From NCBI GenBank assembly GCA_023265395.1, contig JAHFTX010000018.1, forward strand, positions 1 to 51,075: a stretch of 51,075 nucleotides of DNA. The letters are read 5' to 3'. This document shows, piece after piece, positions 9,311 through 16,316 of the stretch. The notes below the pieces were generated by a model, which made no database searches, had not been told where the DNA came from, and worked only from the letters and a program-made list of their open reading frames with translations. Each line of letters begins with the position of its first letter. Position 1 is the first letter of the stretch. The position numbers were made by a program, and so were the translations under genes. This DNA comes from Thermoplasmata archaeon. Its GTDB lineage: Archaea; Thermoplasmatota; DTKX01; JAHFTX01.

Positions 9311-9356
9311 CCCGCGATGCCAGCGTGCAGGCCTCGGTCGTCCGCGGAGGGGAACG

Positions 9357-10448
9357 ATGACGCAGCGCAAGCGGCCGCGCCGCAAGGAACCGACGCCCGA
9401 GCCACCGCACGTGCCGGAGGAACCAGAACGGCCCGCCTGGAGCGGTCGACTGGAGACCCGTCGCGTGCAACGGTCGGGGCGAGGCTCGACGGTCATCTCA
9501 CTTCCCAAGGACTGGGTCGACCGCATCGGCATCAAGCCCGGGGACCCAGTGGCGCTCCAATACCAGGAGGATGGCTCGGTCATCGTCTCTCCCAAGCTGC
9601 TCGAGAGCGCCACGCGGCTGAAGACCGTCATCGAGATCGACGGGCGGATGCCTGACCGGACCATCCGGCGGGTCATCGCTGCCTACCTCGAAGGCTACAG
9701 CCAGATCGAACTGCGCACGCGCGGCCAACTGGGGGCAGAGGTCCGGCAGACCATCCACGAGGGCATCCGCAAGATCCTGGGCCTGGAGGTCGTCGACGAG
9801 GGGTCTGACCGCATCGTGCTGCTCGACTTGGCCAGCCCCTCGGAGTTCCCCATGGCCCGCGGGCTGTGGCGCATGCATCGGTTGACCCGTGCGATGCAGG
9901 TGGATGCGATGGAGGTGGTCCTTGCGGGCAGCCCCGAACGCGTCGAGGCGGTGCTCAAGCGCGACGACGAGGTGGACCGGCTCTACTGGCTGATCTTCAA
10001 GCAGCACCACCTGATCCTGCGGGACCCGCGCTTTGCGGCGAAGCTGGAACTGACGCCGCAGCGCTCGCTGGGGAACCTGCTGGCCGCGCGGATCTTCGAG
10101 CGTGTAGCCGACCACGCCTGCACCATCGCCAAGAGCGCCAACGACCTGCGGGGGGCGCTCCCGCAGGGAATCGCCTCGGGGATGGTCGAGGCAAACGGCC
10201 AGGCGCTCCAGCTGCTCGACCGCGGCTTCGCGTGCTTCATGGGCAACGACCTGCCCTCGGCCCACGAGGTCATCGAAGCGGTCCGCCCCTTCGAAAGTCG
10301 TCTCTCCGAGTTGCGGGAGAGCATCGCCGGACTCAAGGCGCGCCAGGCGGTGGCGCTGGCCTACGTCCTCGAGTCGATCGAGCGGACCGGTGCCTACTCC
10401 GCGGACATCGCCGAGCTGGCGATCAACAACTGCGTCGGCACCGCCTAG
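9357..10448 (+). CDS. AbrB/SpoVT-PhoU fusion, phosphate uptake regulator
   Basis: A 363-residue protein. After a Pro/Arg-rich leader (1-33) comes a SpoVT-AbrB swapped-hairpin DNA-binding domain at about 34-80 (GRGSTVISLPKDWVDRIGIK, then GSVIVSPK). The rest (about 90-360) is a two-repeat PhoU helical bundle (RIFERVADHACTIAKSAND). ATG 9357 is preceded by GGAGGGG with good spacing; an upstream extension to 9228 is not conserved-looking. This architecture is a known archaeal family of phosphate regulators. Divergent placement from pstSCAB-phoU suggests it binds the shared intergenic region and controls the operon and itself, with the PhoU part sensing transporter state. The direct repeats and palindrome between the genes are the best operator candidates. 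Confidence 0.92.
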   Translation: MTQRKRPRRKEPTPEPPHVPEEPERPAWSGRLETRRVQRSGRGSTVISLPKDWVDRIGIKPGDPVALQYQEDGSVIVSPKLLESATRLKTVIEIDGRMPDRTIRRVIAAYLEGYSQIELRTRGQLGAEVRQTIHEGIRKILGLEVVDEGSDRIVLLDLASPSEFPMARGLWRMHRLTRAMQVDAMEVVLAGSPERVEAVLKRDDEVDRLYWLIFKQHHLILRDPRFAAKLELTPQRSLGNLLAARIFERVADHACTIAKSANDLRGALPQGIASGMVEANGQALQLLDRGFACFMGNDLPSAHEVIEAVRPFESRLSELRESIAGLKARQAVALAYVLESIERTGAYSADIAELAINNCVGTA

Positions 10449-10511
10449 CGGTGCGGCAGCGCTCTGCACCGACCGTGAGCTTCATGGCGGACCCGCCCCC
10501 CTGGTGCTGCC

Positions 10512-11915
10512 ATGGAGGAGCCCCTCACGACGGTCGCGCGGCTGTGCCTGCCTTCGGCTGAGCAGGAGCAGGAGTTGCAGGCTCGGGTGGCGGTCCTGCT
10601 GCAGCAGGTCCAGGGGTTGCTCGACGAGCTGCGGATCGCGGCGACGCCCATGCTCGTGGGGTCGGTCCCCAAGGGGACCTTCCTGCGCGCCCCCGACATC
10701 GACCTCTTCGTGGCCTTCCCGGTGGGGACCTCCGAGGCAGACCTCGCCAGCGGGGTCGAGCGGATCGCAGCACGGCTGCTGCAGGGACGGCAGAAGCGCT
10801 ACGCGCAGCATCCCTACGCCTGGGGCTGGTGGCGCGCGCCCGACGAGCCCGAGACGGTGCCGCAGCTGGAGGTCGAGGTGGTCCCCTGCTACGCCGTCGA
10901 GTCACCGACGGCCCACCGCAGCGCCGTGGACCGCACACCCTTCCACACCCGCTACGTCCAGCAGCACCTGCCCTCCGAGCGCCGCACCGACGTGCGGTTC
11001 TTCAAGGCGTGGCTCAAGGGGATCGGCTGCTACGGCGCCGAGGTCGCCATCCAGGGGATCAGCGGCTACCTCGCCGAGCTGCTCGTGCTGCGGTATGGTG
11101 ACTTCGAAGCCACCGTGGCAGCGATTGCCGCGTGGCGCCTCCCGCTGACCCTGACGCTCGGACCGGTGGCGGCCGTGCCCAAGGAGGATGTGCCGCTGGT
11201 GATGGTCGATCCCGTCGATGCGCGGCGCAACGCCGCCGCGGCCCTCAGCTGGGAACAGGCGGGGCGGTTGCGCCAGGCTGCGCGCGACTATCTGGCCGCA
11301 CCGGACCTGCGGTTCTTCTTCCCCCCGTTGCCGCCGCGGGGCGATGTCGGCGCGCTGCAGGGGCAGTTGCAGGCTCGCGGATGCGGCGTGGTCGCGTTGC
11401 AGCTGCCGCTGCCGCCCCTGGTACCCGACGTCTACTGGTCGCAGCTGCACCGAGTCCGCGGCAAGGTCGCTGCGCTCCTGCAGCGGGAGGGCTTCGCCTT
11501 GCTGGGAGCGCGCGCCGCCGTCTCCGAGGACGAAGCGATGGCCACGATCCTGTGGGAGGTTCTTCCTGCGCAGCTGCCCGCCAGCGTCGTGCACCCCGGA
11601 CCGCCGGTTGGCCGCGGCAACGAGGAGGAGTTCCTCGCCAAATGGCAGGGCCACCCGCGGGCGCTGGGGCCCCCGATGGTGGTCGAAGGGCGCTGGCAGG
11701 TGACGCTCGAGCGACCCCGTCGCACCCCGCTGCAGGTCCTCGAGGCCGAGACGGAGCGCCTGGAGCTGGGCAAGGACCTCACCCCGCTGATCCGCCAGCG
11801 GGGTCGCTGGAGCGCCGGTGCAGACGCCGTCCGCTCGGCACCCGACCAGCTGGCGCAGCTGTGGGCCGGGCCGATGCCGTGGCGCTGGCTGGGGCCGCCG
11901 CTGCTGCCGCACTAG
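10512..11915 (+). CDS. cca: Archaeal CCA-adding enzyme (tRNA nucleotidyltransferase)
   Basis: A 467-residue class I (archaeal) CCA-adding enzyme, of normal length. The nucleotidyltransferase core shows GSVPKGTFLRAPDIDLFVAF (GS then DxD), followed by LEVEVVPCYAVE and AVDRTPFHTRYV, which are family-typical. It adds or repairs the CCA end of tRNAs, consistent with the tRNA-His here lacking encoded CCA. Oddity: the third metal-binding carboxylate, usually Asp in a VDVVPCY-type strand, is Glu here (EVEVVPCY). The gene follows the AbrB-PhoU gene by 63 nt with no clear TATA box between, so it may be cotranscribed. Its TAG stop overlaps the stop of the convergent membrane-protein gene. Confidence 0.93.
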   Translation: MEEPLTTVARLCLPSAEQEQELQARVAVLLQQVQGLLDELRIAATPMLVGSVPKGTFLRAPDIDLFVAFPVGTSEADLASGVERIAARLLQGRQKRYAQHPYAWGWWRAPDEPETVPQLEVEVVPCYAVESPTAHRSAVDRTPFHTRYVQQHLPSERRTDVRFFKAWLKGIGCYGAEVAIQGISGYLAELLVLRYGDFEATVAAIAAWRLPLTLTLGPVAAVPKEDVPLVMVDPVDARRNAAAALSWEQAGRLRQAARDYLAAPDLRFFFPPLPPRGDVGALQGQLQARGCGVVALQLPLPPLVPDVYWSQLHRVRGKVAALLQREGFALLGARAAVSEDEAMATILWEVLPAQLPASVVHPGPPVGRGNEEEFLAKWQGHPRALGPPMVVEGRWQVTLERPRRTPLQVLEAETERLELGKDLTPLIRQRGRWSAGADAVRSAPDQLAQLWAGPMPWRWLGPPLLPH

Positions 11916-12892
11916 TGGACGAAGGAGAAGGGGCCGGCGCAGACGGGCACGCGCTCCCCCGGTTCGAAGGCGCAGAAGGTCACCGTGTGCGAACCTGGTG
12001 CCAACCCCCGCGTCGAGATGATGGCGGAGCCCGCCTCCAACCGTGCCTTGCGCTCGGCGATGCTCGGGTCGCCGTACCAGGTGGTCGCGGTCGAGGGCAG
12101 GTCGTAGGCGTAGGTCAGCAGCAGCGGCGGCACGCTGTCGTCGACGGTCACGCGGAGGGTCGAATCGAGGAACGTGATCACCGGCGCGCGGTAGGCGAGC
12201 AGCTGAACGGCGCCGTCGCTCAATCGCCCGACGTTGCCATGCGTGTCCGTGGCGACGACGCTGTAGTGCCACGTGCCCGTGGGCCCCCCGGCCGGCAGCG
12301 TGTAGCGGTAGAGCCCACCCGCTTGCGGGTGCATCTCCAGCGGGCCGATGATGTGGTCCTCGGGGGTACGGACCTGCAGGGTCACCGCCTCGATGGCGGC
12401 GTTCTCGCGGACCTCCAGCAGCACCTGGGGCTCGGTCCCTTCCTCCTGCGCCAGAGCGGTGTGGTCGACGACGACCGGGGCGCTGTAGTCGGCCAGGGGC
12501 GGGTTGACCAGCAGGATGAGCGTCGAGAGGAACACCAGCAGGAAGGTCACCATCGTCCCGGCCATGCGCAATAGCGAGAGCGAGGGCGTGCGGACCTTGG
12601 TGGTGCCCAGGAACGGGGCCTCTTCGGCGGCGCCGATGTGGATCCCCAGCAGCTGGGCGATCGGGATCAGCGCCAACGAAGCAAGGACTCCCACCAGGGC
12701 CGGCAGCGCCATCGCTCCCCCCCCGAGGGCGACGAGGGTCGCGGCCACCCCACCCATGAGCACCGACAGGGCGACGGTGATCCCCAACAGCGCCGCTGCC
12801 GAGCGCTCGCTGCGCAGGAACACCAGCCGATCGAAGGCTGGCCACCGCGGTGGTTCGTCCTTGGCCGCCTTGGCCTTGCGCTGGCGCGCCAT
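11912..12892 (-). CDS. Unrecognised membrane protein with extracellular beta-rich domain
   Basis: A 326-residue protein I do not recognise. The N-terminal 28 residues are Lys/Arg-rich. Hydrophobic segments lie near 31-56, 61-86 and 107-130; the remaining 195 residues are beta-strand-like, with an Ig/fibronectin-like run ending GTWHYSVVATDTHGNVG and a Cys pair near the C-terminus (TFCAFEPGERVPVCAG). This suggests three membrane helices and an exported C-terminal domain. The start ATG is 11 nt after the cysS stop, so the two are likely cotranscribed, though no functional link is obvious. Its stop codon overlaps that of the convergent cca gene. Confidence 0.7.
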   Translation of the reverse strand: MARQRKAKAAKDEPPRWPAFDRLVFLRSERSAAALLGITVALSVLMGGVAATLVALGGGAMALPALVGVLASLALIPIAQLLGIHIGAAEEAPFLGTTKVRTPSLSLLRMAGTMVTFLLVFLSTLILLVNPPLADYSAPVVVDHTALAQEEGTEPQVLLEVRENAAIEAVTLQVRTPEDHIIGPLEMHPQAGGLYRYTLPAGGPTGTWHYSVVATDTHGNVGRLSDGAVQLLAYRAPVITFLDSTLRVTVDDSVPPLLLTYAYDLPSTATTWYGDPSIAERKARLEAGSAIISTRGLAPGSHTVTFCAFEPGERVPVCAGPFSFVH

Positions 12893-12903
12893 CGGGGGAG
12901 AGC

Positions 12904-14256
12904 CTACGGTTGCGCTACTTGAGGTTTCCCCTGCGCACCATCGGTGTCAGGGGCCAGCCGCTGCGCAAGCGGACGGCGGCCCAGCAAGGTCCCCGCAGGT
13001 GGCGGGGGCACCGGCGGAGCGGGGATCGCGCCGCCAGCAGCCAGGGCCAGGCCCAGGATCTGCCCGGCCTCCTGCAGCAGCCCCCGCGCCGCCTCGTGGG
13101 CGGCAGGGCCCAGCGTCGGCGCCTCGAGCACCAGGCTCGAGACCTCCAGGAGCACCCGGATCGCCTGGCCACTGTCGAGGTCGGCGTCGAGCGCGGTCAG
13201 GAAACCCGGCGTCAGGGCGCAAATCACCCCATCCTGCGGACCGGTGATCCCGGCGGGTGCGGCCAACCTCTGCCATGCAGCCCGCACCCGATCGAGCTGT
13301 CGCGTGGCCAGCGCCAGCCCCACGGCGGTGAATGCCACCGTCGAGCGGTAGGTGGTCGACAACAGCAACAGTCGCAGCGCCGAGGGGTCCACCACCTGGT
13401 CGTGCCACCCCCCGCTGCGCAGCTCCCGGAGGCTGACGAAGTTCCCGCGGCTCTTGCTCATCTTGACGCTGTCCATGGTCACGAAGCCGTTGTGCAGCCA
13501 ACAGCTGGAGAAGGGTACGCCGCTGGCGGCCTCGGCGATCTTGCCCTCGCTGTCATGGTGAGGGTAGATCAGGTCCATGCCACCGCCGTGGAGGTCCAAC
13601 GAGGGGCCCAGATAGGCGCAGGCCATGGCGGCGCACTCGGTGTGCCAGCCTGGGTGACCGCGCCCCCAGGGGCTGGACCAGCTGACCCCCCAGTCCGCTC
13701 CGCCCTTCCAGATGGCGAAGTCGAGCGGGTCGCGCTTGTGGGGGTTGATCGGTTGCGCCGTGCCACAGAGCACCTGCTCGAGGGACTGGCGCGTCAGGTC
13801 CGTCAGGCCCGTGGTCGCGCTGCGGGCGAGGAAGACGTCTCCGTCGACCGCGTAGCTGTGGCCCGAGGTGGTCAGCCGCTGGGCCAGCTCGACGCAGTCG
13901 TCGATGTGCTCGGAGGTCCGCGGGTAGAAGGAGGCACGCACCACGCCGAGCCAATCCATGTCGGTGTGGTAGGAGGTGATGTAGCGTGTCGAGAGGGCGA
14001 AGGGGTCCTCCCCGAGCTCCCGCGCCTTGTCGGCGATGCGCTCGTCGATGTCGGTGAAGTTCTGCACATGGCAGACGTGGTTGCCCAGCAGCGTCAGATA
14101 CCGTTTGAGGACGTCGAAGACGACGAAGCTGCGACCGTGGCCGATGTGGCAGTCGTCGTAGACGGTCGGGCCGCAGACATACATGCGGACCAGCCCCGGG
14201 ACCGCGGGGTGGAAGGTCTCCTTGCGACCGGTACGCGTGTTGGTCAGCCGCAGCAT
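12904..14256 (-). CDS. cysS: Cysteinyl-tRNA synthetase
   Basis: A 450-residue class I synthetase that charges tRNA-Cys. Signature motifs: HIGHGRS (the HIGH box, after YVCGPTVYDDC), zinc-site region GWHTECAAM and HGGGMDLIYPHHDSE, and KMSKSRGN. The C-terminal anticodon-binding region is helical and ends in a Pro/Ala-rich tail. I chose ATG 14256 (protein begins MLRLTNTRTG): a TATA box CCCTTAAC is centred about 26 nt upstream, so the mRNA is probably leaderless; an upstream in-frame start at 14301 would lie above the promoter. The downstream gene is the membrane protein at 11912-12892. Confidence 0.96.
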   Translation of the reverse strand: MLRLTNTRTGRKETFHPAVPGLVRMYVCGPTVYDDCHIGHGRSFVVFDVLKRYLTLLGNHVCHVQNFTDIDERIADKARELGEDPFALSTRYITSYHTDMDWLGVVRASFYPRTSEHIDDCVELAQRLTTSGHSYAVDGDVFLARSATTGLTDLTRQSLEQVLCGTAQPINPHKRDPLDFAIWKGGADWGVSWSSPWGRGHPGWHTECAAMACAYLGPSLDLHGGGMDLIYPHHDSEGKIAEAASGVPFSSCWLHNGFVTMDSVKMSKSRGNFVSLRELRSGGWHDQVVDPSALRLLLLSTTYRSTVAFTAVGLALATRQLDRVRAAWQRLAAPAGITGPQDGVICALTPGFLTALDADLDSGQAIRVLLEVSSLVLEAPTLGPAAHEAARGLLQEAGQILGLALAAGGAIPAPPVPPPPAGTLLGRRPLAQRLAPDTDGAQGKPQVAQP

Positions 14257-14278
14257 CGGCGGCGATGGTGCGCGCCCC

Positions 14279-14286
14279 GTTAAGGG
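14279..14286 (-). promoter_or_regulatory. TATA box of cysS (leaderless)
   Basis: On the minus strand CCCTTAAC, centre about 26 nt before the cysS ATG at 14256. The spacing fits transcription starting at or next to the start codon. Confidence 0.6.
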
Positions 14287-14603
14287 TTCATCGGCCTGCA
14301 CGGCCGCGGCGGCGCGCCAACCTCGCGGGCATCGCGCCTGTACCGCGCTCCCAAGGCCCGTCGTCGCGACTGCCCCGCGGCAGCAGATGCGAGGAACGGG
14401 GGAATGCTCTCGGACCTACCAGGGGCGCGGGGCGGCCGGTGGGTTCCCCCCACACCAGATGGAGATGGCGCACCAGCATCGGACCTCGGTTTGTCCCTGG
14501 CGAGGGAGGGGTGCACCGGGCCGGGGCCGCCGGGGGCCTCCCCCGAGCCCCACCATGGTCCTGAGGGAGGACCCGCCGACCTCTGCGAGGGGGGGACCGC
14601 AGG
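14287..14603. other. Intergenic region with GC-rich inverted repeats, no gene seen
   Basis: Between the cysS promoter and the toxin-antitoxin promoter. Short open frames exist on both strands but none looks protein-like. It contains strong inverted repeats: CGGGGG-CCT-CCCCCG (14531-14545) and GGTCCT-gaggg-AGGACC (14557-14573). A structured RNA or a remnant is possible; nothing identifies one. Confidence 0.4.
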
Positions 14604-14620
14604 CGTTATGGTGTACCATA
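14604..14620 (+). promoter_or_regulatory. TATA box overlapped by a palindromic operator, toxin-antitoxin promoter
   Basis: CGTTATGG (14604-14611) is a TATA-like box centred 27 nt before the antitoxin ATG at 14635. It is overlapped by the inverted repeat TATGGT-GT-ACCATA (14607-14620). A bound RHH antitoxin dimer would block TBP, the usual autoregulation of such modules. Confidence 0.6.
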
Positions 14621-14634
14621 GGGTGCTATAGTCC

Positions 14635-14865
14635 ATGAGTACGACCATCCAGCTCGCCGAGGAGACGAGGGACCGGTTGGCCACCCTCAAGCGCCACCCC
14701 CGAGAGACCTATGAGGAGGTGGTCCGACGTCTGGTCGATGGTGAGCTCGAGGACGCGCTCCCGCTAACCAGGAGCATGAAAGGACGGCTCGATCGAGCAC
14801 GAAGGAGCGCGCGGGAGGGTCGGCTGCTGACCACCGAAGAACTCATCGAGGAGATCGGCCTCTGA
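14635..14865 (+). CDS. Ribbon-helix-helix type antitoxin
   Basis: A 76-residue protein. The N-terminus (STTIQLAEETRDRLATLKRH, then ETYEEVVRRLV) has the beta-strand-helix-helix pattern of RHH antitoxins common in archaea. The C-terminal half (about 45-76) is charged and helical and likely wraps the toxin. It overlaps the downstream ParE/RelE-type toxin by 4 nt (CTGA). The promoter carries a palindrome over its TATA box, and the transcript looks leaderless. Role inferred: neutralises the toxin and represses the operon. Confidence 0.8.
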   Translation: MSTTIQLAEETRDRLATLKRHPRETYEEVVRRLVDGELEDALPLTRSMKGRLDRARRSAREGRLLTTEELIEEIGL

Positions 14866-15128
14866 CGGGCTTCTCTGTCGCCTGGACGCAGGACGCCCAG
14901 CGCAGCATCGCCAAGCTCGATCGTGATCTCGCAGTCCGGGTCATTCGCAAGGTCGAGGCCATACGACCGTCCCCGCTGCGCCATCTCAAGCGCCTGCGAG
15001 ATGACACGGCGTGGCGCCTGCGGGTCGGGGATTGGCGCGTCTTCATCGAGGTGGATCTGGTCGGCAAGACCCTCTCGGTGTTGGACGTCGAGCATCGGAG
15101 CACAGCGTACGACCGGCGACGTCGCTGA
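14862..15128 (+). CDS. ParE/RelE-family toxin with apparent CTG start
   Basis: An 88-residue protein read from the CTG that overlaps the antitoxin stop (CTGA). It begins [CTG]-TGFSVAWTQDAQRSIAKLD and ends with the RelE/ParE hallmark RLRVGDWRVFIEVD, VLDVEHRSTAYDRR. Length is normal for the family. The frame has no ATG, GTG or TTG between about 14770 and the conserved N-terminus, so I take CTG as the start, coupled to termination of the antitoxin. A frameshift fusion is the alternative. It would be either an mRNA interferase (RelE) or gyrase poison (ParE); sequence alone does not decide. The basic residues RxGDxR are retained, so it is probably functional. Confidence 0.8.
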   Translation: MTGFSVAWTQDAQRSIAKLDRDLAVRVIRKVEAIRPSPLRHLKRLRDDTAWRLRVGDWRVFIEVDLVGKTLSVLDVEHRSTAYDRRRR

Positions 15129-15230
15129 CGCCTCCGGACCGCTGCCGTGCTCGACAGCCCGATTGATCAACGGCCCTGCCAGCCGCGGCGGTGCGGCAAC
15201 CTCTTTGGCATCGCGCACACATCGGTGCGC

Positions 15231-15413
15231 ATGGAGCCGTCGCAGCCGTCGTTGCCGCCGCTCCTGTGCAAGGAGTGCGAGAACTGGTACGGCGCCGAGG
15301 ATGATGAGTTCGGTCCCTGCATGATCAAGAGCCTGCGCGGGGACCCGCGCTACATCACGCAGGGGGTGTTCTCCTGTGACGAAGGACGGACCGTCGCCGA
15401 CCGCTACCATTGA
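15231..15413 (+). CDS. Small Cys-rich putative zinc or iron-sulfur protein
   Basis: A 60-residue protein with four cysteines: CKEC near residues 13-16, one in EFGPCMIK and one in VFSCDEG. The pattern C-x2-C-x13-C-x18-C suggests a small metal-binding knuckle. I do not recognise a specific family. ATG 15231 is chosen because the conserved-looking part begins there; an in-frame upstream start at 15147 adds a low-complexity stretch. The 3' end overlaps the GTG start of the GNAT gene by 38 nt in another frame, so the two are probably cotranscribed and may act together. Confidence 0.6.
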   Translation: MEPSQPSLPPLLCKECENWYGAEDDEFGPCMIKSLRGDPRYITQGVFSCDEGRTVADRYH

Positions 15414-16269
15414 GGGGCTGGTGGCGACCACTGCCACCGATGCACACCTGGCGGCGGTGCTACCATGGATGGCCCTCGAGACCTGGGGCTATTCCCTCGA
15501 GGACCTCGAGCGCATCCGATCATGGGATGCGCAAGCCAACCGGGTGCTGCTCGACCGTGGTCGGATGGTCGCCTTCCTGTCGACCTTCACCTACGGCACC
15601 GTCGGGTGGGTCGGCAACGTCATCACCGACCCTGCACGACGGGGCAGCGGGCTGGGCCGCGCGATTCTCGCCGAGGGGGTCCGCTACCTCCAGCACTCCC
15701 GGGGCGTGCGCCAGGTGGCGCTCTACGCCTACGGGCACACCCGCACCTTCTATGAGCGCCAGGGGTGGGCCGCCCAGGGACCGGTGCGGGTCTTCTGCGG
15801 GACATTGCGCAGCCCCCCCACGCCCCCCAAGGACCTGCAGGTCGGTCCGCTCGACGCTGCGGACCTAGCGGCCGCGAGCGCCTTGGACCGCCGTGCCTTC
15901 GGAGCCGACCGCGCCCTGGTGCTGGCCGACCTGCACGCACGTCCCACCAGCCGCTGTGCGCTCGTGCGCGACCATGCCGGCAGGCTGGCCGGGGTCGGCT
16001 TCATCCGCGACGATGGCGCCGAGCTGCTGCTGGGGCCGGTGGTCAGCACCGACGAGGGGTCGGCGCGGGCGCTGCTGGCCTACCTGTGCGCGCCCTTCTG
16101 CGGCGCGCGTGCGCTGGCGATCAGCCCGCTCTCCAACCGCACCTCGGCCGATCAGCTGGCGGAGCTGGGGCTGTTGCCCGTCGACGCGATCCACCTGATG
16201 ACGCTCCAAGGCGCGCTGCCGTGGCAGCCGCGCTACCTGACGGCGGCGGGCGCCCCCGAGAAGGGGTAA
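15376..16269 (+). CDS. GNAT family N-acetyltransferase (two-domain)
   Basis: A 297-residue protein beginning at GTG 15376. The N-terminal GNAT domain (about 15-150) has the acetyl-CoA binding segment VITDPARRGSGLGRAIL and the VALYAYGHTRTFYERQGW motif. The C-terminal half (about 155-285) is a second GNAT-like fold of the kind fused in YitH-type proteins, lacking a clear Q/RxxGxG loop. It likely transfers an acetyl group to a small molecule or protein; the acceptor is unknown. The gene overlaps the small Cys-rich protein gene upstream. Confidence 0.8.
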   Translation: MTKDGPSPTATIEGLVATTATDAHLAAVLPWMALETWGYSLEDLERIRSWDAQANRVLLDRGRMVAFLSTFTYGTVGWVGNVITDPARRGSGLGRAILAEGVRYLQHSRGVRQVALYAYGHTRTFYERQGWAAQGPVRVFCGTLRSPPTPPKDLQVGPLDAADLAAASALDRRAFGADRALVLADLHARPTSRCALVRDHAGRLAGVGFIRDDGAELLLGPVVSTDEGSARALLAYLCAPFCGARALAISPLSNRTSADQLAELGLLPVDAIHLMTLQGALPWQPRYLTAAGAPEKG

Positions 16270-16283
16270 GGGCGGCCGCACAA

Positions 16284-16291
16284 CCCTTATC
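16284..16291 (+). promoter_or_regulatory. TATA box of PKD lipoprotein gene
   Basis: CCCTTATC, centre 29-30 nt before the ATG at 16317; the transcript would have no leader or only a few nt. Confidence 0.5.
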
Positions 16292-16316
16292 GGCGCCGAT
16301 GGGCCATCGCACGCCG

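Noticed and set aside
14287-14603. Short open frames on both strands between cysS and the toxin-antitoxin pair
   Set aside because: None has a promoter, ribosome binding site or protein-like composition; they are Pro/Arg/Gly-rich products of G+C content.
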